A stretch of 64,000 nucleotides of DNA from contig NZ_JADKRV010000002.1 of the NCBI RefSeq assembly GCF_015351025.1, positions 248,001 through 312,000 of the forward strand, written 5' to 3'. The notes under the pieces were generated by a model. That model was not told the DNA's origin. It did not search any database and was given only the letters and a program-made list of their open reading frames with translations. The stretch comes from Curtobacterium sp. VKM Ac-1376 (GTDB lineage Bacteria > Actinomycetota > Actinomycetes > Actinomycetales > Microbacteriaceae). How positions within the stretch are numbered: the first letter of the stretch is position 1; each line of letters starts with the position of its first letter. Positions 57,787-64,000 of this stretch are shown here, in pieces. A program made the position numbers and the translations under genes.

Positions 57787-58718
57787 ATGGCGAAGCACTG
57801 GGTGGCCCCGCGGTTCGGCGGCAGCGAAGTCCTGGAGTCCGTCGACACCGAGGTGCCGGCGCCCGGCCCCGGCGAGGTCACGATCGCCGTCCGCGCCGCC
57901 GGCATGAACCCGGCGGACACGAAGCACACCCGCCAGGGCGACCCCGCGGACCTGCCCATCGCCATCGGGTACGAGGTCGCCGGGGTCCTGTCCGCCGTCG
58001 GTCCCGACACCCGGATCGCGTCCGGCGGGGGAGCGGTCGGCGACGAGGTCCTCGCCTTCCGCATCAGCGGCGGCTGGGCCGAGTCGGTCACGGTGCCCGC
58101 GGCCGACGTGTTCGCCAAGCCCGCCTCGCTCGGGTTCCCGGAGGCCGCGAACCTGCTCCTCGCCGGCTCGACCGCCGCCGACATGCTCCGCGTCAGCCGC
58201 GCCGAGGGGCGCGACACCGTCCTGGTGCACGGCGCCTCGGGCGCGGTCGGTGTCAGCCTGCTCCAGCAGCTGCGGCTGCTCGGCACCCGCGTCATCGGCA
58301 CCGCGTCGGAGCATGGTGCGGACGTCGTGCGACGCTTCGGTGGCGAGGGGGTCGCGTACGGCGACGGCCTGGAGGCGCGTGTCCGTGATCTCGCACCCTC
58401 CGGCATCGACGTGGCACTGGACTGCGTCGGCACCGACGAGGCCGTCGACGTCTCGCTCGCGTTGGTCGCGGACCGATCGCGGATCGTGACGATCGCCGCG
58501 CCGGCCCGGGCCGCGTCGGACGGGATCGCCGCGGTGGGTGGGCCCGACCGGCGAGCAAGGCCTTCCGCGACTCGGTGCGGCAGCGGCTCATCGACCTCGC
58601 CGGTGCCGGGCACCTCGAGGTGCCGGTGGCACGGACGTTCCCGCTGTCCGAGGCGAAGGCCGCGGCGGAGCTGCTGGAGTCCGGGCACCCCGGGGGCAAG
58701 CTCGCGCTGCTGCCCTGA
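57787..58718 (+). pseudogene. Quinone oxidoreductase (MDR family), frameshifted
   Basis: Starts MAKHWVAPRFGGSEVLESVD with the MDR Rossmann motif VHGASGAVGVSLLQQLRLLG; frame is lost around 58,540-58,555 (GGTGGGTGGGCCC). The downstream frame resumes SKAFRDSVRQRLIDLAGAGH ... AKAAAELLESGHPGGKLALL to a stop at 58718. Restored length ~310 aa, normal for QOR/ZADH2-like NADPH:quinone reductases. Single-base loss in a G/C run: either genuine inactivation or a sequencing error. Confidence 0.85.
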
Positions 58719-58813
58719 GGGGGAACCGGTGTCGTCCGCTCGGATGACCCGCATCGGTGCGGGGGAGTGCCACACTGTGGACCGACAGCCCCGCGCCGGA
58801 AGGAACCACGAAC

Positions 58814-59371
58814 ATGAGCGACCAGTACCCACCTCGGGACCCGTACGGGCAGCAGCCGGGGCCGTACGGTCACCAGCCGGGGCCGTACGGCCAGCGGCCC
58901 GGTCCGTACGGGCAGCCTGGGCAGTACGGCCAGCCCGGTCAGGGCCAGCCGGGTCCGGGGAAGTCCGCGCCGCCGCTCTGGGCACCCTGGCACGGCATCC
59001 CGTTCCCCCAGGCGTTCCTGCGGTTCTGGAAGAAGTACGTGCGGTTCGACGGCCGGGCCAGCCAGTCGGAGTACTGGTTCTGGGCGCTCTGGTACCTGAT
59101 CGGTTCCGCGGCGGCAGGCATCATCGGCAGCGGCTTCGACGTGCTGCCGTTCGTCGACGACGGTTCGGACGGGCTGGGCAGCCTCTGGAGCCTGGCCTGC
59201 GCGCTCGGCTTCATCGCGCTGACGGTGCGACGGCTGCACGACGTGAACCTCAGCGGTCTGCTCGCACTGCTGTTCATCATCCCGCCGATCGGCATCCTGT
59301 TCTCGTTGATCATCGGCCTGGTCTCGGCGAACCCGCAGGGGCGGCAGTACGACCGCCCGCAGCAGGGGTAG
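58814..59371 (+). CDS. DUF805 membrane protein, copy 1
   Basis: Predicted 185 aa. N-terminal Gly/Tyr/Gln/Pro repeats (PYGQQPGPYGHQPGPYGQRP), then a DUF805 domain: WKKYVRFDGRASQSEYWFWA, RRLHDVNLSG, four membrane segments and NPQGRQYDRP. Family function unknown; often in envelope or stress contexts. First of three tandem paralogues. Start ATG 58814 has AAGGA upstream. Confidence 0.85.
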   Translation: MSDQYPPRDPYGQQPGPYGHQPGPYGQRPGPYGQPGQYGQPGQGQPGPGKSAPPLWAPWHGIPFPQAFLRFWKKYVRFDGRASQSEYWFWALWYLIGSAAAGIIGSGFDVLPFVDDGSDGLGSLWSLACALGFIALTVRRLHDVNLSGLLALLFIIPPIGILFSLIIGLVSANPQGRQYDRPQQG

Positions 59372-59453
59372 CGCGCCGTCACGGTCCCGACGGAGCCTCA
59401 GGAGTTCTGGTTGACTCGAACACGAACATCAGCCAACACTCGAGGGGGACCAC

Positions 59454-60020
59454 GTGAGCGACCAGTACCCGCAGAATCCGACCGGCCAGCCGAACGCGCA
59501 GTTCGGCGGCGCCCCGCAGTACGGCCAGCAGCCGCCGACCGGACCGAACGGCGAACCGCCGCTCTGGGCGCCGTGGTACGGGATCTCGTTCGGCAAGGCC
59601 GTGAGCCGGTTCTTCAAGAAGTACGCCACGTTCAGCGGGCGCGCGAGCCGCAGTGAGTTCTGGTGGTGGTACCTGGCGAACGTCATCGTCGGCATCGTCC
59701 TCGGCATCCTGTACACGATCGGCTTCGCCACCTCGGAGCGCTCGACCGTGTCGATGTCGTCCGCGACGTCGGCCAGTGTCCAGTCGACCGTCACCGAGCC
59801 GTCGGCGCTGTTCATCATCGCCGGCATCCTGTCGCTGCTCTGGTTCCTGGCGATCATCGTGCCGTCGCTCGCCCTCGGGTGGCGCCGCCTGCACGACGCC
59901 AACCTGTCGGGTGCGCTGTGGATCATCGCGATCTTCGTGAACATCGTCGGTCTGGTCTTCGGCCTGCTGCCCTCGAACCCGGAGGGTGCGCGCTTCGACC
60001 GGCCCGACGGCAGCCGATGA
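59454..60020 (+). CDS. DUF805 membrane protein, copy 2
   Basis: Predicted 188 aa from GTG. Short Gln/Pro N-terminus, then FFKKYATFSGRASRSEFWWW, ALGWRRLHDANLSGALW, LLPSNPEGARFDRPDGS. Four membrane segments. Overlaps copy 3 by 4 nt (ATGA), so coupled. Closest to copy 3 by the shared ASRSEFW and GWRRxHDAN signatures. Confidence 0.85.
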   Translation: MSDQYPQNPTGQPNAQFGGAPQYGQQPPTGPNGEPPLWAPWYGISFGKAVSRFFKKYATFSGRASRSEFWWWYLANVIVGIVLGILYTIGFATSERSTVSMSSATSASVQSTVTEPSALFIIAGILSLLWFLAIIVPSLALGWRRLHDANLSGALWIIAIFVNIVGLVFGLLPSNPEGARFDRPDGSR

Positions 60021-60682
60021 CCAACGACGGGACCCCGCAGTGGGGGCAGCCGGACCAGGGCCAGCAGCCGGGGTACGGGCAGCAGCCCGGGTACGGCCAG
60101 CAGCCGGGGTACGGCCAGCAGCCGGCGTACGGCCAGCAGCCGGGGTACGGCCAGCAGCCGTTCGCCCAGCCCTACGCTGACCCGTACCCACAGTTCGCGC
60201 AGCCGATCCCGGTCGGCCCCGACGGCGTCCCGCCGCTCTGGGCACCGTGGTACGGCATCGGGTTCCTCGACGCGTTCCTCCGGTTCTTCAAGAAGTACGC
60301 ACGCTTCGACGGGCGTGCCAGCCGGAGCGAGTTCTGGTTCTGGGTGCTCGCCAACGCCATCGTGACGATCGTGCTGTTCGGCGGGTTCTACGCGATCCTC
60401 ATCGCGTCGATCGTGTCGAGCTCCACGGTCGACGAGTACGGCACCACAACGGGGAGCAGCGCACCGTCGCCGTTCGCCTTCGTCCTGCTCGGGCTGTACT
60501 TCCTGTGGTGGCTCGCCACGATCGTGCCGACGTTCGCCCTCGGGTGGCGTCGCGTGCACGACGCCAACCTGGCCGGACCGTTCTGGCTCATCACGCTGGC
60601 CACAGGAGCCGCGGGCATCGTCTTCGGGTGCCTGCCCCCGAACCCGGGCGGCGCGCAGTACGACCGCCCCGACCAGCAGTAG
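60017..60682 (+). CDS. DUF805 membrane protein, copy 3
   Basis: Predicted 221 aa. N-terminus has five tandem GYGQQP-type units (about 60,060-60,155, 18-bp DNA repeats, one diverged to AYGQQP). Then FLDAFLRFFKKYARFDGRAS, ALGWRRVHDANLAGPFW, PPNPGGAQYDRP. Four membrane segments. The repeat copy number may vary between strains. Confidence 0.85.
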   Translation: MTNDGTPQWGQPDQGQQPGYGQQPGYGQQPGYGQQPAYGQQPGYGQQPFAQPYADPYPQFAQPIPVGPDGVPPLWAPWYGIGFLDAFLRFFKKYARFDGRASRSEFWFWVLANAIVTIVLFGGFYAILIASIVSSSTVDEYGTTTGSSAPSPFAFVLLGLYFLWWLATIVPTFALGWRRVHDANLAGPFWLITLATGAAGIVFGCLPPNPGGAQYDRPDQQ

Positions 60683-60690
60683 CACCGGCA

Positions 60691-60739
60691 ACGAGAACAG
60701 CCCGCCCCACGCGTCGAGCGTGCGGCGGGCTGTTCTCGT
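60691..60739. terminator. Bidirectional terminator after DUF805 genes
   Basis: ACGAGAACAGCCCGCC and GGCGGGCTGTTCTCGT, 16-bp arms with an inner CACGC/GCGTG helix. Lies between the plus-strand DUF805 genes and the minus-strand gene ending at 60759. Confidence 0.82.
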
Positions 60740-60758
60740 GACCCGTGAGTCGGAGGGG

Positions 60759-61400
60759 TCAGACCACCCGGAGGCGGACGAGCGCGCCGTCGACGACCAG
60801 ATCACGCACGGTGGCGGCCGGGTCGGCGATCTGGAAGCGCAGCGCGCCACCGGGCTGCTCGAACCACGGCTGCACGAAACGGACGTTCACCAGGAACGGG
60901 CGATCGACGACGTAGCGGTGGGTCTCCGGCGACGAGGAGACGTGCGGCGGCAGTGACCGGCTCGGCAGCGGAGTGTCGAGCGGGTGCAGCAGGTACCCGT
61001 CCGGTCCACCGATGCGGTCGACGGGGACACCGGCCGGGATCTGGATCGTCAGGCCCTGTTCGCCGGCCTGCGCGACCTGCTGCGCCAGCTGCGGGTAGGT
61101 CGTCGCGGCACGGTCACGAAGCCCGTCGAGCTCGTGGCGCGGGATGTCGCGCGGGGCGGGGAACGGACGGTTCAGGAAGCGACGGAGCATCTCCACCGCG
61201 TCGTCCTCGCCCGTGGCCTGCGCCAGCCGTCGAGCCGTGCCGTAGTCGACGACCTCGAGCGCGTAGCCGGAGGCGTCGGTCTGGACGATGCGGAGCGCCC
61301 CCTCGACCGGCGGCTCGTGCAGGGTCTCACCGGGGAGCTGCACGTACCGGGTCGTGTAGCCGAGTTGGTCGAGGATGGGGCGGGTGTCCGCGAACGTCAT
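60759..61400 (-). CDS. Protein with TNT-like (NAD glycohydrolase fold) domain
   Basis: Predicted 213 aa. Residues ~118-190 read as a tuberculosis-necrotizing-toxin type domain: IPAGVPVDRIGGPDGYLLHP with Arg129, LDTPLPSRSLPPHV, HRYVV, and PWFEQPGGALRFQ with Gln182 (equivalent of the catalytic Gln). N-terminal ~100 residues form another small domain (DQLGYTTRYVQLPGETLHEP). No signal peptide, membrane segment or visible immunity partner, so probably cytosolic, and not an obvious exported toxin. NADase activity is inferred from family pattern. Confidence 0.7.
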   Translation of the reverse strand: MTFADTRPILDQLGYTTRYVQLPGETLHEPPVEGALRIVQTDASGYALEVVDYGTARRLAQATGEDDAVEMLRRFLNRPFPAPRDIPRHELDGLRDRAATTYPQLAQQVAQAGEQGLTIQIPAGVPVDRIGGPDGYLLHPLDTPLPSRSLPPHVSSSPETHRYVVDRPFLVNVRFVQPWFEQPGGALRFQIADPAATVRDLVVDGALVRLRVV

Positions 61401-61451
61401 GATCGGGAGCCTATCGGTCGGCGTGATGCGGAGCCTTGGACGGAGCCGGGA

Positions 61452-62225
61452 CTACGCCCGGCCGCGCATGATCGCCTGCTTGACCTCGGAGATCGCCTTC
61501 GTCACCTGGATGCCACGGGGGCAGGCGTCGGTGCAGTTGAAGGTCGTTCGGCAGCGCCAGACACCTTCCTTGTCGTTGAGGATGTCGAGACGCACGTTCG
61601 CCGCGTCGTCGCGCGAGTCGAAGATGAAGCGGTGCGCGTTCACGATCGCGGCGGGCCCGAAGTACTGCCCGTCGGTCCAGAAGACCGGGCAGGACGAGGT
61701 GCACGCGGCGCAGAGGATGCACTTCGTGGTGTCGTCGAAGCGGGCACGGTCGGCGACGGACTGCACGCGCTCCTTGCCCGGCGTCGGGGCGACCGAGGAT
61801 TGCAGGAACGGCTGGACCTCACGGTAGGACTGGAAGAAGGGTTCCATGTCGACGACGAGGTCCTTCTCGAGCGGCAGGCCCTTGATCGCCTCGACGTAGA
61901 TCGGCTTCGAGACGTCGAGGTCCTTGATCAGGGTCTTGCACGCCAGCCGGTTCCGCCCGTTGATGCGCATGGCGTCCGAGCCGCAGACACCGTGTGCGCA
62001 GGAGCGGCGGAAGGTCAGTGAGCCGTCCTGCTCCCACTTGATCTTGTGCAGGGCGTCGAGGATGCGATCGGTCGGCAGCATCATGACGTCGAAGTCCTGC
62101 CAGCGCGGCTCGTCGTCGACGTCGGGGTCGAAACGGCGGACGATGACCGTGACGGAGAACGATCCGGGAGGGGCGTCCTGCACGGTGTCGGTGCGGGGTG
62201 CGTCGGAGACCAGGGTGTCGGTCAT
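61452..62225 (-). CDS. sdhB: Succinate dehydrogenase iron-sulfur subunit
   Basis: Predicted 257 aa. [2Fe-2S] ligands CAHGVCGSDAM...LAC (Cys76, Cys81, Asp84, Cys96; Asp as in E. coli), [4Fe-4S] start CILCAACTSSCP (Cys169-Cys179) and CRTTFNCTDACP. Passes electrons from SdhA to quinone. Directly downstream of sdhA with 1 nt between. The sdhCD genes lie outside the window. Confidence 0.96.
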   Translation of the reverse strand: MTDTLVSDAPRTDTVQDAPPGSFSVTVIVRRFDPDVDDEPRWQDFDVMMLPTDRILDALHKIKWEQDGSLTFRRSCAHGVCGSDAMRINGRNRLACKTLIKDLDVSKPIYVEAIKGLPLEKDLVVDMEPFFQSYREVQPFLQSSVAPTPGKERVQSVADRARFDDTTKCILCAACTSSCPVFWTDGQYFGPAAIVNAHRFIFDSRDDAANVRLDILNDKEGVWRCRTTFNCTDACPRGIQVTKAISEVKQAIMRGRA

Positions 62226-62226
62226 C

Positions 62227-64000
62227 TCAGTACTTCCTCTCCATCGGCTCGTAGCGCGTCACGACGACGGGCTTCCAGTCGAGCGTGATGTGGTCGTCGG
62301 CGAGTGACGAGTGCGGATCGCCCGTCAGGTACGCCATGGTGTGCTGCATGTAGTTCTCGTCGTCGCGCTTCGGGTAGTCGTCGCGCATGTGGCCCCCGCG
62401 GCTCTCCTTGCGGTTCCGTGCCGAGTAGACCACGACCTCGGCGAGGTCGAGCAGGAACCCGAGCTCGACGGCCTCGAGCAGGTCGGTGTTGAAGCGCTTG
62501 CCCTTGTCCTGCACGGAGACCTGCATGAAGCGGTTGCGGAGCGTGTGCAGGGTCTCGGTGACGCGGGCGAGGGACTCGTCGGTGCGGAACACCTGGGCGT
62601 TCTTGTCCATCTCCTCCTGCAGCTCCTTGCGCAGGGCGGCGACGCGCTCGGTGCCGGTGGAGGCACGGAGCTGGTCGAGCATCCCGCGCACAGCGGCAGC
62701 GGGGTCCTCGGGCAGGGGGAGGAACTCGGCCGTCTTGACCCACTCGGCGGCGTTGTTGCCCGAACGCTTGCCGAAGACGTTGATGTCGAGGAGCGAGTTG
62801 GTGCCGAGTCGGTTCGACCCGTGCACCGAGACGCAGGCGCACTCGCCGGCGGCGTAGAGGCCGGGGACGACGGTGGTGTTGTCGTACAGCACCTCGGCGT
62901 CGGTGTTGGTCGGGATGCCGCCCATCGCGTAGTGCGCCGTCGGCATGACGGGCACCGGCTCGACGACGGGGTCGACGCCGAGGTAGGTACGGGCGAACTC
63001 GGTGATGTCGGGGAGCTTCGTCTCGAGGACCTCGGCACCGAGGTGTGTGCAGTCGAGCAGCACGTAGTCCTTGTTCGGACCGGCGCCGCGACCCTCGGCC
63101 ACCTCCTGCACCATGCAGCGCGCGACGATGTCGCGTGGTGCGAGGTCCTTGATGGTGGGGGCGTACCGCTCCATGAAGCGCTCACCCGAGGCGTTGCGGA
63201 GGATCGCGCCCTCGCCGCGGGCGCCCTCGGTCAGCAGGATGCCGAGACCGGCGAGCCCGGTCGGGTGGAACTGGAAGAACTCCATGTCCTCGAGCGGCAG
63301 GCCCTTGCGCCAGATGATGCCGACGCCGTCGCCGGTGAGGGTGTGCGCGTTCGACGTGGTCTTGTACATCTTGCCGAAGCCGCCGGTCGCGAAGATCATC
63401 GCCTTGGCGTGGAAGACGTGCAGCTCACCGGTCGCGAGCTCGAACGCGACGACGCCGGCCGGCTGCTGACGGGTGACCCCGTCCTCGCCCACCACGTCGA
63501 CCATGATGAGGTCGAGCGCGTAGAACTCGTTGTAGAACTCGACGCCGAGCTTCACGCAGTTCTGGAACAGCGTCTGCAGGATCATGTGGCCCGTGCGGTC
63601 CGCGGCGTAGCAGGCCCGGCGCACCGGGGCCTTGCCGTGGTCGCGGGTGTGGCCACCGAAGCGCCGCTGGTCGATCTTGCCCTCGGGGGTGCGGTTGAAC
63701 GGCAGGCCCATGTTCTCGAGGTCGATGACGGCGTCGATCGCCTCCTTCGCCAGGATCTCGGCGGCGTCCTGGTCGACCAGGTAGTCACCGCCCTTGATCG
63801 TGTCGAAGGTGTGCCACTCCCACGAGTCCTCTTCGACGTTCGCCAGGGCCGCGGCCATGCCGCCCTGTGCCGCACCGGTGTGGGAGCGGGTCGGGTACAG
63901 CTTCGAGATGACGGCCGTCTTCGCCTTCGGGCCGGCCTCGATCGCGGCGCGCATGCCCGCGCCTCCGGCGCCGATGATGACGATGTCGAACTGGTGGTGG
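62227..64000 (-). CDS. sdhA: Succinate dehydrogenase flavoprotein subunit, N-terminus outside window
   Basis: Runs off the right edge; frame open to base 64,000 with the FAD-binding [16 protein letters not shown] at the end seen. Contains [34 protein letters not shown], flavin His region [41 protein letters not shown] signature ([15 protein letters not shown]), and C-terminal [13 protein letters not shown] end RYEPMERKY. Oxidises succinate to fumarate in complex II. Nearly complete. Confidence 0.95.
   Translation of the reverse strand, partial: HHQFDIVIIGAGGAGMRAAIEAGPKAKTAVISKLYPTRSHTGAAQGGMAAALANVEEDSWEWHTFDTIKGGDYLVDQDAAEILAKEAIDAVIDLENMGLPFNRTPEGKIDQRRFGGHTRDHGKAPVRRACYAADRTGHMILQTLFQNCVKLGVEFYNEFYALDLIMVDVVGEDGVTRQQPAGVVAFELATGELHVFHAKAMIFATGGFGKMYKTTSNAHTLTGDGVGIIWRKGLPLEDMEFFQFHPTGLAGLGILLTEGARGEGAILRNASGERFMERYAPTIKDLAPRDIVARCMVQEVAEGRGAGPNKDYVLLDCTHLGAEVLETKLPDITEFARTYLGVDPVVEPVPVMPTAHYAMGGIPTNTDAEVLYDNTTVVPGLYAAGECACVSVHGSNRLGTNSLLDINVFGKRSGNNAAEWVKTAEFLPLPEDPAAAVRGMLDQLRASTGTERVAALRKELQEEMDKNAQVFRTDESLARVTETLHTLRNRFMQVSVQDKGKRFNTDLLEAVELGFLLDLAEVVVYSARNRKESRGGHMRDDYPKRDDENYMQHTMAYLTGDPHSSLADDHITLDWKPVVVTRYEPMERKY

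Overview
The window is high-GC DNA from an actinobacterium, most likely a Microbacteriaceae member (Curtobacterium or a close relative). This is inferred from codon use, frequent GTG starts, a mannitol PTS with its own EI/HPr, Gly-Tyr-Gln-rich DUF805 proteins and gene content; no rRNA marker is present.

Positions 1 to about 36,690 are a temperate siphovirus prophage whose left end lies outside the window. Its right end is a tyrosine integrase beside the 3' part of tRNA-Thr(CGT), the attachment site. Almost all phage genes read on the minus strand, so the map runs right to left. In that order: integrase (36.5-35.2 kb); accessory genes of unknown role (35.1-32.3 kb); a decayed gene and a DnaA-box-like cluster (32.1-31.2 kb); a divergent repressor/Cro-type switch and an excisionase (31.1-29.9 kb); an early leader with a NusA boxC-like element (29.9-29.5 kb); small early genes; a replication module with initiator, internal iterons and TOPRIM primase-helicase (27-24 kb); two tRNA loci flanking a plus-strand membrane gene (22.8-22.1 kb); many tiny genes (21.9-20.5 kb); HNH and terminases; portal, MuF, scaffold, capsid; connectors; tail tube, frameshifted chaperones, tape measure, baseplate; endolysin, holin and a GDSL-type tail protein. 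Every module of a functional phage is represented.

From 36.69 kb rightward the DNA is host chromosome. It carries a secreted GH16-like protein, a BLUF photoreceptor, a frameshifted Gfo/Idh/MocA oxidoreductase, a class C PBP (S13), nicotinamidase plus succinate-semialdehyde dehydrogenase, an ABC exporter next to a small HTH regulator with two palindromic operators, an MHS-type MFS transporter, ribA-ribD, a GNAT, trpS, xthA, and a mannitol PTS locus (ptsH, DeoR-type regulator, ptsI, mtlA, mtlF, mtlD). A frameshifted quinone oxidoreductase, three tandem DUF805 genes, a TNT-like (NAD-glycohydrolase fold) protein and sdhB-sdhA (sdhA running off the right edge) follow.

The most unusual signals are four 22-bp palindromic iterons inside the phage initiator gene (lambda-like origin), a cluster of about ten TGTGGA/DnaA-box-like motifs beside the repressor, and an rrn-type NusA boxC-like element in the early leader. 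Functional calls are from reading motifs; no database search was run.
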